From CAYWRO01 sp964460345 (GTDB lineage: Bacteria; Planctomycetota; Phycisphaerae; Phycisphaerales; UBA1924): a stretch of 64,000 bases of DNA. Shown here in pieces: positions 7,676 through 16,008 of the stretch (its first letter is position 1; each line of letters opens with the position of its first letter). Below the pieces are notes generated by a model. It was not told the DNA's origin. It searched no databases and saw only the letters and a program-made list of their open reading frames with translations. A program made the translations under genes and the position numbers. Where the stretch lies: the NCBI GenBank assembly GCA_964460345.1, contig CAYWRO010000002.1:1-64000 (forward strand). Reading direction: 5' to 3'.

Positions 7676-10150
7676 CTAGCACTCACCCGCCGAAGCCGGG
7701 AACCAGCAATCCAGGAAAGCCAGCAGGTCAAACACATCGATGCCGGCCGTCTCATCCATCTCTGCGCCCGCATCGGATGCAAACCACAGGTCCAGGTACG
7801 CCAGCAGGTCGAAGACATCGACCCCAGCCGTGTCGTCCATCTCGCACGCACACGCCGGCGCCGGATCCTCGCAGATCCGTCCTGCCACCTCGAACGCATC
7901 CACCCCCGCCTCCACCACCGAACCCGGCTCGTCATCGGCTACGCGGAAGCGCACCCGCAGCCCCGGCGTCAGCGCGACAAGATCGTCGATCACAAACGAA
8001 CGGTGGAACCATCCTCCGTTGACCTGTCCGTTCGGGCTGGCCAGTGTCGGACCGACCACTTCCAGCGTTGACCACGTCGCGCCGCCATTGTCAGAGATTT
8101 CGACGATCATCGTGTCCTGCTGCGGCGCATTGCCCGCCATGTTGCTGTACCAGCGCGCGTAGCTGACGCGGACATCGCGCATCCCGCTCACATCGAAGAT
8201 CGGCGACGTAAGAATGGTCTCCCCGCCGTCGACATCGCCATTGAGAGCGTTGTCCGTCACCCAGCACTGTCCCGAGCCGTCGTAGTCCGAATCCGGATCG
8301 CCGCGCCCCTGGTCGATCGGCACGCCACGCACCCAGGCACCGTCAAACGTTCCGATGCCGCTTGGGGCGTTCTGGACCGTCCAACCGTCCGCCGTCTGAA
8401 AGTCGAAAGCCGCCACCAGCGCCGGCGTGCCCACCTCCGCCGTAAAGGGGGCGGATGCCCCCGCCAGCGGCACCGTCTGCACGCCGTTCTCGCTCCCCTC
8501 CGCAGCAATGAAGAACTCCACCTGGTCGTTGCAGGAAGCAGCGGGGATCGTCGCGTTCCACAGGCTTCCGCCCTGCGGCGTCAAAGGCGACGCCTGAAAC
8601 GCCCCGCCATCAAAGCGGTACATCAGCACGGCGCTGCCGGGCACGAGTGTCTCCTCGTGTTCCACGATCTGCACGTCGAACGACGTCGCCTCACCCACCG
8701 CCACCGCCTCGGGCGCACCGGCCGGCAGCGACAGCTCCAGCGGGATCGCCCCCAGCAGCTCCGTTGTGATCGACAGCGTGTAGAGCTGCGTATCGGAGCC
8801 CCCGCCCGTGCCGGCCACGCGGATGTAATAGCTGCCCGCGTTCGGCAGCACGAGGTCGCTCACATTCTCGATCGTTCCGGGACCCCCTCCGTTGGCGCTC
8901 GCCAGCACGGTGGTCCCGTTCCCGGCCACCACGGCCACGCTCAGATCCGACATCGTCTGGCTGTCGATGATGTTGCCACTGCAGCATGCGCCGGGGGCTC
9001 CGCCGCACGCCTGCTGGCTGCTGTCATAACTCCGCCCCACCGGCATCAGTGTCACACTCACCCGCGCCGAGGATGGCACCGAGAACTCCACCCAGTCCTG
9101 CTCGCCGGATGCATCGATGCTCCGGATCGCGCCGAAGCTGATCGCCGGCGCAGGCACCGTTCCCTCCACCACCGTTCCATCGGAGAGTTGCCCGATGTTG
9201 AACGCCTGGCCCGGCGAGTTGTCGGGCTCAAATGGATCGCCGTACAACCGCTGCGCGCCCCGGATGTCGTCGTGCTGCGGACCGTTGAAGTCCGTCGTCA
9301 GAAACGGCTCCATCAACTTCTGCTCCGTGATCGGGCACACGTGCGCGAGCCCCATCCCGTGCCCGTGTTCATGCGCCACCACGTTCCGCAGCCGGATCGA
9401 GTTGCCTCCGATGATTGAGAAGAACGAATCGCCGGTGTCCAGCACCATGTCCCCGTCATTCGGGAAAGCGTTGTACGCCAGGATGTTGCTCGGCCCGTCC
9501 AGGAAGATCCCCGCGATGCGGATGTCCCCCCGCACCCCGAGCACGCCGGAGTTCTGGTTCAACGTCGCGCCGTCATCGTTCGGCTCGTACACATAGTTGA
9601 TCCCGGTCAGCGCCGACCACCGCGCAAAGACCTGGTCGAAGTGCGTCTGCCACACCGCCTGAGTTCCATAGATCCCGTTCAGAAATGCGCGCAGATTGCT
9701 GTTGCCCTGAAAGCCGTTGATGTTCGGCACGAACGTCCCGTCCGGCACGAACGAATACGTCAGCGTGATCGGCTCTCCCTGCTGAAGCCCGCCCCCATTG
9801 GTTGCCGTGCTCGTCCACCGGTCGACCGGGTTCGCCCGGGCGTTGTGCCCGTCCAGCACCGCCGTAAACGCCGCGACCACCGCCGGATCAGAGTCCGGCG
9901 CGAAGCACAATGCCCGCGGCCCCGCTGCTGACGGGACCTCCGCCAGGAACGCCAGAGCTTCCTCATGCGCCGGAAGCAGACCGCCACAGGCCCAGGTCGG
10001 CGAAGCGCCCGCGGGCTCGGTCGCCCCCGCCGCGACGACGGCCACCGGGCCTGGCAAGCCCGTCGCACCTCCATCGCACAACGCCTGACCCGCCATCGCG
10101 ACCGAGGCAACGCCCGCCGCGCCGAATACCGACACCATCACCTTCCGCAT
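7676..10150 (-). CDS. secreted zinc metalloprotease (matrixin-like) with C-terminal dockerin-like module
   Basis: 824 residues. A signal peptide (MRKVMVSVFGAAGVASVAMA) precedes a catalytic domain with HEHGHGMGLAH near residue 260. This is the HExxHxxGxxH three-histidine zinc site of metzincins, and the late LMEPF offers a Met-turn. Downstream are β-rich domains: a PPC-like segment, and a jelly-roll-like domain starting DFQTADGWTVQNAP. The end carries CACEMDD then two copies of the GVDVFDLLAYLD repeat and FPASAGEC. The protein should cut extracellular proteins and be retained through its end module. The ATG at 10150 has GGAGG five bases upstream. Confidence 0.88.
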   Translation of the reverse strand: MRKVMVSVFGAAGVASVAMAGQALCDGGATGLPGPVAVVAAGATEPAGASPTWACGGLLPAHEEALAFLAEVPSAAGPRALCFAPDSDPAVVAAFTAVLDGHNARANPVDRWTSTATNGGGLQQGEPITLTYSFVPDGTFVPNINGFQGNSNLRAFLNGIYGTQAVWQTHFDQVFARWSALTGINYVYEPNDDGATLNQNSGVLGVRGDIRIAGIFLDGPSNILAYNAFPNDGDMVLDTGDSFFSIIGGNSIRLRNVVAHEHGHGMGLAHVCPITEQKLMEPFLTTDFNGPQHDDIRGAQRLYGDPFEPDNSPGQAFNIGQLSDGTVVEGTVPAPAISFGAIRSIDASGEQDWVEFSVPSSARVSVTLMPVGRSYDSSQQACGGAPGACCSGNIIDSQTMSDLSVAVVAGNGTTVLASANGGGPGTIENVSDLVLPNAGSYYIRVAGTGGGSDTQLYTLSITTELLGAIPLELSLPAGAPEAVAVGEATSFDVQIVEHEETLVPGSAVLMYRFDGGAFQASPLTPQGGSLWNATIPAASCNDQVEFFIAAEGSENGVQTVPLAGASAPFTAEVGTPALVAAFDFQTADGWTVQNAPSGIGTFDGAWVRGVPIDQGRGDPDSDYDGSGQCWVTDNALNGDVDGGETILTSPIFDVSGMRDVRVSYARWYSNMAGNAPQQDTMIVEISDNGGATWSTLEVVGPTLASPNGQVNGGWFHRSFVIDDLVALTPGLRVRFRVADDEPGSVVEAGVDAFEVAGRICEDPAPACACEMDDTAGVDVFDLLAYLDLWFASDAGAEMDETAGIDVFDLLAFLDCWFPASAGEC

Positions 10151-10578
10151 GTGGGCCTCCAACAGCGACGCGGCCGCGACCGAACTCCACCGCCCGCGGG
10201 TCAACGCCAAATCGAGATTTCGTACCGGGCGAAGGGACCCTCACGAGAGACGGCCCGCCCGGGCCATGGCAAACGCCGGCAGATCAGCCGGCTCCCCCCA
10301 TACGCCCGCCATTCCGGGGGGATCCGTTGGGGATGCCGACACACATCCCAAAGAGTTCACCACGCCGGCGGCCGTGCCATAAGAACTCGTAAGACTGCCT
10401 CCACCTCCCCCGCGCTCCGCGGCAGCCCCGGCCCAACCTCCCATCCTCCACCACCCCCCGCCCCCCCGGCCCACCGGAATCAGGCTGGCGAACTCCCGTG
10501 TTTTCACATGTCTCTTCCCCCCCGCCGCGAAACCGGGTACGCTGCACAAGGTCGCCCACCACGTAAAAGGAGCCCTCC
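10151..10578. other. 428-bp divergent intergenic region, no gene seen
   Basis: The region lies between the minus-strand metalloprotease and the plus-strand VOC gene. It is C-rich on the plus strand and I find no supported reading frame. GAACTCCCGTGTTTTCA at 10490-10506 recurs in gapped form at 15935-15959, also between divergent genes. Promoters for both neighbours must lie here but I cannot place them with confidence. Confidence 0.5.
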
Positions 10579-11043
10579 ATGACCGCACCCATCCCTCCGG
10601 GTTATCGGACTGTCACGCCCCACATCGTCGTTAACGATCCCGCCGCGGCGATCGAGTTCTACAAGAAGGCCTTCGGCGCTGAAGAGACCTTCCGCATGCC
10701 GGGCCCGGACGGCAAGAGCGTCATGCACGCCGAGATCCGCATCGGTGACTCGGCCGTCATGCTCGGCGGCGAGTGGGAGGGCGTCTGCAAGGGCCCCCTT
10801 ACTCTGGGCGGAACCCCAGTGGCTCTCCATCTTTATGTGCAGGATGCGGATGCTTCCTTCAAGAAGGCCGTCGAGGCGGGCGCCACGCCGGTGATGGAGC
10901 CGATGGACGCCTTCTGGGGCGATCGCTACGGCAAGATCAAGGACCCCTTCGGCCACGAGTGGAGCATCGCCACGCACATCAAGGACTACACCCCGCAGGA
11001 GATCGCCGAAAACGCCAAGGCGTTCTTCGAGAACTGCGGCTGA
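10579..11043 (+). CDS. VOC-family (PhnB-like/glyoxalase-bleomycin resistance fold) protein
   Basis: 154 residues, the usual size. VTPHIVVNDPAAAIEFYKKA at the start and DRYGKIKDPFGHEWSIATH near the end are hallmarks of the PhnB-like subgroup of the vicinal oxygen chelate superfamily. Histidine and glutamate positions that would bind metal are only partly kept (HAEIRIGDSAVML), so catalytic activity is uncertain. The function of this subgroup is mostly unknown; such genes are often labelled glyoxalase or 3-demethylubiquinone methyltransferase-like. AAAAGGAG lies at good spacing before the ATG, and a strong terminator follows at 11088. Confidence 0.85.
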   Translation: MTAPIPPGYRTVTPHIVVNDPAAAIEFYKKAFGAEETFRMPGPDGKSVMHAEIRIGDSAVMLGGEWEGVCKGPLTLGGTPVALHLYVQDADASFKKAVEAGATPVMEPMDAFWGDRYGKIKDPFGHEWSIATHIKDYTPQEIAENAKAFFENCG

Positions 11044-11087
11044 GCCGTCTCCGCTTCGCCGCGGCGGTTGAGCGATGATTTTCCTCT

Positions 11088-11125
11088 CGGCACGGACAGG
11101 CTCCCTGTCCGTGCCGTTCCTTTTT
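11088..11125 (+). terminator. strong rho-independent terminator
   Basis: A perfect 13-bp stem, CGGCACGGACAGG (11088-11100) with CCTGTCCGTGCCG (11104-11116), has a three-base loop and is followed by TTCCTTTTT. It ends the VOC transcript. Confidence 0.88.
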
Positions 11126-11176
11126 GTCATGCAGCCCTCACCCGCTTCACCAACGCCGCCGCCGCAATAATCAGGC

Positions 11177-11821
11177 ATGTCAAAGACAAACGGGGCAAGT
11201 GGGGCGGACTCGGGCAAACGCGATCAGCCTCGCGGGCCGAAGCACCGCCGCCCCCTCGCACGCTGGCAGAAGCTCCTCCTGGCGGCCTCCGCCGCCATCG
11301 CGGTCCTCGGCCTGGCGCTCATGCTCGCCGGCTGGATGACCGGCGGCGACTCAAGCCCAGCGGCCCAACCCGCCGCGCCCGAATCCACCACCACCCACGA
11401 CCCGGCCCTTCCGCCACCTGCCGGATTCCTTCCCGGCGACCCGCAGTTCCCCGCCGCCGACCCCACTCCAGACCGCCCCGCGGCGGCACAAACCTCCACC
11501 GATTCGCACGCGCTGGAGACCTGGTCGCCGGCCATCTTCCGCGCCGGCTTCGGCTTCTTCACCGGCTTCTCCATCGCGTACGCGATGCGCGCCTTCGTCA
11601 AGATCTCCCTCACCGTCATCGGCCTGATGCTCCTGGCGCTCTTCGGCCTCCAGTACGCCAACATCATCGACGTCAACTGGACTGCCATGGAGCAGCATTA
11701 CGACACCACTGCCGCGTGGCTCAGCAGCCAGACGGCATCGTTCATGCGTTTCGTGACCGGCTACATCCCCTCCACGGCCGCAGCGCTGGCGGGCCTGACG
11801 ATCGGCTTCCGCAGAGCCTGA
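11177..11821 (+). CDS. FUN14-like membrane protein
   Basis: 214 residues. A basic cytoplasmic N-terminus is followed by a transmembrane helix (about residues 33-52, LLLAASAAIAVLGLALMLAG), then a Pro/Ala-rich linker (60-105). The C-terminal membrane domain reads FRAGFGFFTGFSIAYAMRAF, then a second helix LTVIGLMLLALFGLQYANII. The small-residue GxxxGxxxxYAxRxFxK pattern and following hydrophobic helix fit the FUN14 family, small membrane proteins of mostly unknown bacterial role. The ATG at 11177 lies 51 bases after a terminator and so has its own promoter. It is convergent with manC (24 bases). Confidence 0.7.
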   Translation: MSKTNGASGADSGKRDQPRGPKHRRPLARWQKLLLAASAAIAVLGLALMLAGWMTGGDSSPAAQPAAPESTTTHDPALPPPAGFLPGDPQFPAADPTPDRPAAAQTSTDSHALETWSPAIFRAGFGFFTGFSIAYAMRAFVKISLTVIGLMLLALFGLQYANIIDVNWTAMEQHYDTTAAWLSSQTASFMRFVTGYIPSTAAALAGLTIGFRRA

Positions 11822-11845
11822 CGCCCTCTCGCTCACCCGCCCGTG

Positions 11846-12982
11846 CTACTTCAACGAATCGGGCGCGCGTGCGTGCAGCTTCTTCAGTTCTTCCGCGCGC
11901 TCGGCCGGCATGATCAGCGTCACATCCGCCGTGTGGACGACGATCAGGCCCTCACACCCCAGCATCGCGATCGTGTGGTTCGTGTCTTCGCTCACCACCA
12001 GGTTGTCGCGGCACGCTTCAAGAACGGTCGCGTTCCCGGCCGCGGCGGCGCCGCCAAGGCGGTTGCCCGCTTCATCCGGCCGCAGCGTCTGGCCGTAGCT
12101 CGGCCATGATCCGACGTCCATCCACTCCACATCCATCAGCACCGTCAGAACGCTCACACGATGGTCCGTGCTCGCCGGCTCCATCACGGCATAGTCCACG
12201 CTGATCTTCTCGAGCGTCGGATACACCGCCTTTAAAACCGCATCCTGCTCATCGGTCCCCCAAGCCTCGGCGATCCGCATCAGCCCCTGCCAGCACTCGG
12301 GCCGGTACCGCTGCAGGCACGACAGGTACGTCTTCGCACTGAAGACGAACATGCCGCTGTTCCACCCGAAGACGCCCGATTCCAGGTACGCCTGCGCCTT
12401 GTGCAGCGGCGGCTTCTCCACGATGCGCGACACCTTGTAGGCCAGCCCCGCATCCTCCGGGCCCAACCCGGCCACCTCGCGCGCACGCTCCACGTACCCG
12501 TACCCCGTCGCTGCGTACGTCGGCGTGATCGAAAACGTCACCAGGCGGTTCGCATCCTCCTCGATGAGCCGGAACGCCAGGTCCACCCGCTGCTGAAACA
12601 CCTCCTGCGGGCGGATGACGTGATCCGCCGTCAAGACGACGAACGCCGCGTGCGGATCCTGCCTGGCAAAGACCGCCGCGGCGAGCCCGATGGCGTTCAC
12701 CGTGTCGCGGCCCTCCGGCTCGCCGAGAATCTGCCCGTCGTCGATCTCCGGGAGGGCTGCCCGAATCTGCTCCCGGTAGCGCTCACTGGTGCAGATGTAA
12801 CGCCGATCCGCCGGAACAACGCCCTCCAGCCGGGCCGCCGCCATCTCCAGCAACGACACGGCCGAGTCGCGTCCGGCGCCCGGCATGAGCGGCAGAAGCT
12901 GCTTCGGGCGCGCCACACGACTCATCGGCCACAGCCGCGTGCCCGCACCGCCAGCCATGATCATTGCGTACCGGTTCACCAT
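11846..12982 (-). CDS. manC: mannose-1-phosphate guanylyltransferase
   Basis: 378 residues. The enzyme makes GDP-mannose from mannose-1-phosphate and GTP, a precursor for surface polysaccharide. It begins YAMIMAGGAGTRLWPMSR, the nucleotide-binding signature, followed by RPKQLLPLM, then FVVLTADHVI, EKP and FGWNSGMFVF, all typical of the family. The length covers the transferase domain plus the short β-helix end but not the fused isomerase domain of bifunctional ManC/AlgA. The ATG at 12982 matches the family start; a second ATG at 13000 is possible. The gene is far from the glycan cluster at 53.5 kb but likely feeds it. Confidence 0.9.
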   Translation of the reverse strand: MVNRYAMIMAGGAGTRLWPMSRVARPKQLLPLMPGAGRDSAVSLLEMAAARLEGVVPADRRYICTSERYREQIRAALPEIDDGQILGEPEGRDTVNAIGLAAAVFARQDPHAAFVVLTADHVIRPQEVFQQRVDLAFRLIEEDANRLVTFSITPTYAATGYGYVERAREVAGLGPEDAGLAYKVSRIVEKPPLHKAQAYLESGVFGWNSGMFVFSAKTYLSCLQRYRPECWQGLMRIAEAWGTDEQDAVLKAVYPTLEKISVDYAVMEPASTDHRVSVLTVLMDVEWMDVGSWPSYGQTLRPDEAGNRLGGAAAAGNATVLEACRDNLVVSEDTNHTIAMLGCEGLIVVHTADVTLIMPAERAEELKKLHARAPDSLK

Positions 12983-13174
12983 CGCGCCCAAGTGTACCAA
13001 CGCACCGATCAGGGACGCGCCCGTCAGGAAGCAGCGACGCGACCGTGACAGCCGTGACGCACAAGTTGTGGGGCCGTTTCAAGGCGCCGCGAGAAGGCGC
13101 TCGAACTCGTTCGTCACGGCCGCGGGCGCACGAGGGCGCCCGACGCTTCCTGACGGGCGCGTCTCTGACCAGAA

Positions 13175-13209
13175 CGAAAAGGCCCCGCGGCGAAGAACGC
13201 CGCGGGGCC
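13175..13209 (-). terminator. rho-independent terminator of the 14-blade propeller gene
   Basis: GGCCCCGCGGCG (13181-13192) pairs perfectly with CGCCGCGGGGCC (13198-13209) across an AAGAA loop. On the minus strand the stem is followed by TTTTCG. The stop codon is at 13237. Confidence 0.85.
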
Positions 13210-13236
13210 GAAAGTGAGCACGAAAGACTCAGGAGG

Positions 13237-15855
13237 TTACGGGCAGGGTGCACCCGCGCTGGCCGGGAACCAGCAGTCCAGGTACGCCAGCAGGTCGAAC
13301 ACGTCGACGCCCGCCTGGCCATCGATGTCCGCGCCCTCATCGGCCGCGAACCACAGGTCCAGGTACGCCAGCAGGTCGAAGACATCCACCTGCGCATCGT
13401 TCCCGTCCATCTCGCACGGGCACACTGCCGCCGGGCAACCCGTCCACGCGGCGACCCCGCTGGCAGCCTCGCCGCCCGCGTTCACGAAGGAGCCGCCCAC
13501 GTAGAGCTGCTCGCCCTCGCCGGTGTCATCGTCCCAGACGAACAGGGTGTTCACGGCAGCATCGGTGCCGCCGCCGACGGTCTCCCAGCCGGTGTCGGTC
13601 AGCTTCGCGAAGTAGCTGGCCGCGGTGCTGAATGCGCCGCCGACGTAGAGCTCGTCGTGGTAGACAGCCAGCGCGCGGGCCTCCAAATCCTGCAGCAGCA
13701 CGCCGTCATAGGAGAAAGAATCCAGCTCAGTGCCGCCGTCGTAAGACGCCACAGAGGTCCGAATCAGGTTCGGGTTTGTCGGATTGTCAGGATCCTCGAT
13801 GACGTCCATGTTCCGACCGGCCAGGTAGAGCTTCTCGCCGGTGCCGTCATCAAAGACCTGCAGATCGTTCACCATGAACGCCCGCTCGAGGCGGAACTGG
13901 TCCGGCCGCGACCAGGACGTGCCGTCCCACGCCGCGAAGCCCTGCACGCCGACACCGCCGGCGTTGAAAAACCGGCCCGCGGCGTACAGCTTGCCTTGGA
14001 AGACCTCCAGATCCTGGACGATCGAGCCCGCGCCGAAGCCGGTCCCAAGCGTCGTAAACGTCGTTCCGTCATACTTCACGATGGCATTGGCCGCAATGAA
14101 CTCCTCGTCACCGGGCTTGCGGATGCTCGTGAACTGGCCAGCGATGTACAGCGCCGGGCCGCTGCCGTCGTCCCAGATGGTCATCGCGCGAACGGCGTCA
14201 AGGAAGAAGCCGAACTCTGCGACCGCTTCCCAGCTTCCACCGTTCCACATCGCCAGGCCGGATGTGTTCGGAACATGCGAGGCCGTCTGGAACGTGCCGC
14301 CGACGTAGACGCCGTCGTTGAAGACCTCAATGGCCAGCACTTCGGAGTTGCCGCTGGGGTTCCAGACGCCCTGGCCCATCGCGCCGAACGACTGTCCGAT
14401 CGGATCCCAGTAGGCGACGTTCGTCGAGCAGACGCCGCCGATGCTGGAGAACGATCCGCCGATGTAACCGAAATCCTGCCAACCGGCAAACTCGCGGAAC
14501 GCCATCGCGTTCACATGGCCGTTGGAGATGCCGTACACCGGCGCAGAGGCCACGCTGCCGATTGCCCGATCCCAGCCGGCCGGATCGTTGACCGGGCCGC
14601 CCGTCCAGGCGGCAACGCCGCCCGCCGGCTGACCGCCGACAAGGTCGAAGCTACCACCCACATACAGATCGCCGCCAAAGGCATGCAAGCCGATGACGGC
14701 CCCGTTGCAACCCGCTCCGACATCCTCCCAGCCGGAACCGGTGTACCGGATCAGGAAGTTGGTGGTTGTGTCATCGATTGTCGTCTGTCGCCCGGCATAC
14801 AGCTTCGCGCCACTTCCATCGTCGAACACGGCGAATTCCATAATCGTGAACGGCAGTTGCACGCCCACGCTCGTCACCGATTCGGAGGTGTCTCCGCCGT
14901 CCCACACGAGCGTCGCCGTGAAGTCGAGCGGATCGTTGAAGTTCGGGCTCAGCAGGTTGCGGCCGCCGATGTACAGCTTCTCGCCGCTCCCATCGTTGAA
15001 GACCTGCACATCATTGACGAAGCTCGTCGCAAGCGAACCGCCGTCGATGCCCCACTCGGCGACCTGCTCCCAGGTCGTGCCATTCCACTCGGCGAGGTTC
15101 TTCGCCGCTTCAACGCCTCCCATCGCGCCGTTGTCGAACTGAGCAAACTGCCCGCCGACAATCAGCTTGTTGTTGAAGACGTCCAGCGTCGTCGCGCGGT
15201 GACCCGCGGCGCCAACGCCCCCGAGCAGCGGCGAAAAGGTGGTTCCGTCGTACTTCACGACGTTCAGGGCCTGCACGCCGTTTGCCGAGGTAAAGGAGCC
15301 GGCCATATAGAGCGCCGGCCCGCTGCCGTCGTCCCACACCTGCAGCGCGTTCACCGTCGGGAGCGACCACGGCGCTGAGGGAACGTCGTTCGTCAGGACC
15401 GCCACAGAGTGCCACTGCGTGCCGTCCCACTTGGCGATATTCGCCGTGTCCGCGACGCCGGACGCAGACGTGAAGGTGCCCGCCACGAACAGGGCCGGGC
15501 CGGTGCCGTCGTCAAACACAACCATGTCGGAAACATCAAAGTTGCCGAACGGGTTGAACACGCCGTCGTCGAGGGGCACATAGGTCGTGCCATCCCACTT
15601 GGCGACGCCGCTCGTGCCGCAGATCCCGCCGAGCGAGTCGAAGGTGCCACCGAGGTACAGAGCCGCACCGTTCCCATCGTCAAACGTGGCGAAGGAACCA
15701 ACGTACGGGCTGTACCCGTTGGCACCCGGCACAGGCGCGACGCCGGTCGTCCCGACTGTTCGGTCCCAGTCAGGTACACACTCCCCCGCCAGGCCCGGCG
15801 TAGCCACCACCGCCGCCGCGGCGACCGCCGCGGCAACCAGTCCGTGTTCTCGCAT
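13237..15855 (-). CDS. exported double seven-blade propeller protein with dockerin-like module
   Basis: 872 residues. A signal peptide (MREHGLVAAAVAAAAVVATPGLAG) is followed by 14 repeats of about 55-65 residues, each with a core like LYLGGTFDSLGGICGTSGVA then KWDGT and often VFDDGTGPALY. The repeats fall into two sets of seven. The second set begins near residue 426 with GWDRAIGSVASAPVYG, which mirrors DWDRTVGTTGVAPVPG at the start of the first, so a whole seven-blade propeller was probably duplicated. The end has CPCEMDGNDAQVDVFDLLAY, then a second copy and FPASAGAPCP. No enzyme motif is visible; a binding or structural role outside the cytoplasm is likely. GGAAG precedes the ATG. Confidence 0.85.
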   Translation of the reverse strand: MREHGLVAAAVAAAAVVATPGLAGECVPDWDRTVGTTGVAPVPGANGYSPYVGSFATFDDGNGAALYLGGTFDSLGGICGTSGVAKWDGTTYVPLDDGVFNPFGNFDVSDMVVFDDGTGPALFVAGTFTSASGVADTANIAKWDGTQWHSVAVLTNDVPSAPWSLPTVNALQVWDDGSGPALYMAGSFTSANGVQALNVVKYDGTTFSPLLGGVGAAGHRATTLDVFNNKLIVGGQFAQFDNGAMGGVEAAKNLAEWNGTTWEQVAEWGIDGGSLATSFVNDVQVFNDGSGEKLYIGGRNLLSPNFNDPLDFTATLVWDGGDTSESVTSVGVQLPFTIMEFAVFDDGSGAKLYAGRQTTIDDTTTNFLIRYTGSGWEDVGAGCNGAVIGLHAFGGDLYVGGSFDLVGGQPAGGVAAWTGGPVNDPAGWDRAIGSVASAPVYGISNGHVNAMAFREFAGWQDFGYIGGSFSSIGGVCSTNVAYWDPIGQSFGAMGQGVWNPSGNSEVLAIEVFNDGVYVGGTFQTASHVPNTSGLAMWNGGSWEAVAEFGFFLDAVRAMTIWDDGSGPALYIAGQFTSIRKPGDEEFIAANAIVKYDGTTFTTLGTGFGAGSIVQDLEVFQGKLYAAGRFFNAGGVGVQGFAAWDGTSWSRPDQFRLERAFMVNDLQVFDDGTGEKLYLAGRNMDVIEDPDNPTNPNLIRTSVASYDGGTELDSFSYDGVLLQDLEARALAVYHDELYVGGAFSTAASYFAKLTDTGWETVGGGTDAAVNTLFVWDDDTGEGEQLYVGGSFVNAGGEAASGVAAWTGCPAAVCPCEMDGNDAQVDVFDLLAYLDLWFAADEGADIDGQAGVDVFDLLAYLDCWFPASAGAPCP

Positions 15856-15903
15856 TTCGTGCTTCCTTTCGAAAATTGGAACAATTGTGAACGAACGGGG
15901 TAC

Positions 15904-15934
15904 AGTATCTCAAGCCGGGCACAATGCCAGTCAA
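15904..15934 (-). promoter_or_regulatory. candidate σ70-type promoter of the propeller gene
   Basis: On the minus strand TTGACT (15934-15929) is followed after 19 bases by GATACT (15909-15904), which is preceded by TGA and so resembles an extended -10. The spacing is longer than ideal. It lies about 50 bases before the start at 15855. Confidence 0.35.
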
Positions 15935-16008
15935 GAACTCCCCGGTTTTTGTGTTTTCATTCGCACCGCTCTCCCGTGCGGATCCAGACAAGGTGAGGGA
16001 CCACCCCC

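Noticed and set aside
10284..10592. 102-residue minus-strand open frame between the metalloprotease and the VOC gene
   Set aside because: Gly/Arg-rich translation of C-rich DNA with no ribosome site or family resemblance.
12964..15378. 804-residue plus-strand open frame
   Set aside because: It is antisense to the 14-blade propeller gene, which has a signal peptide, repeats, dockerin end and terminator.
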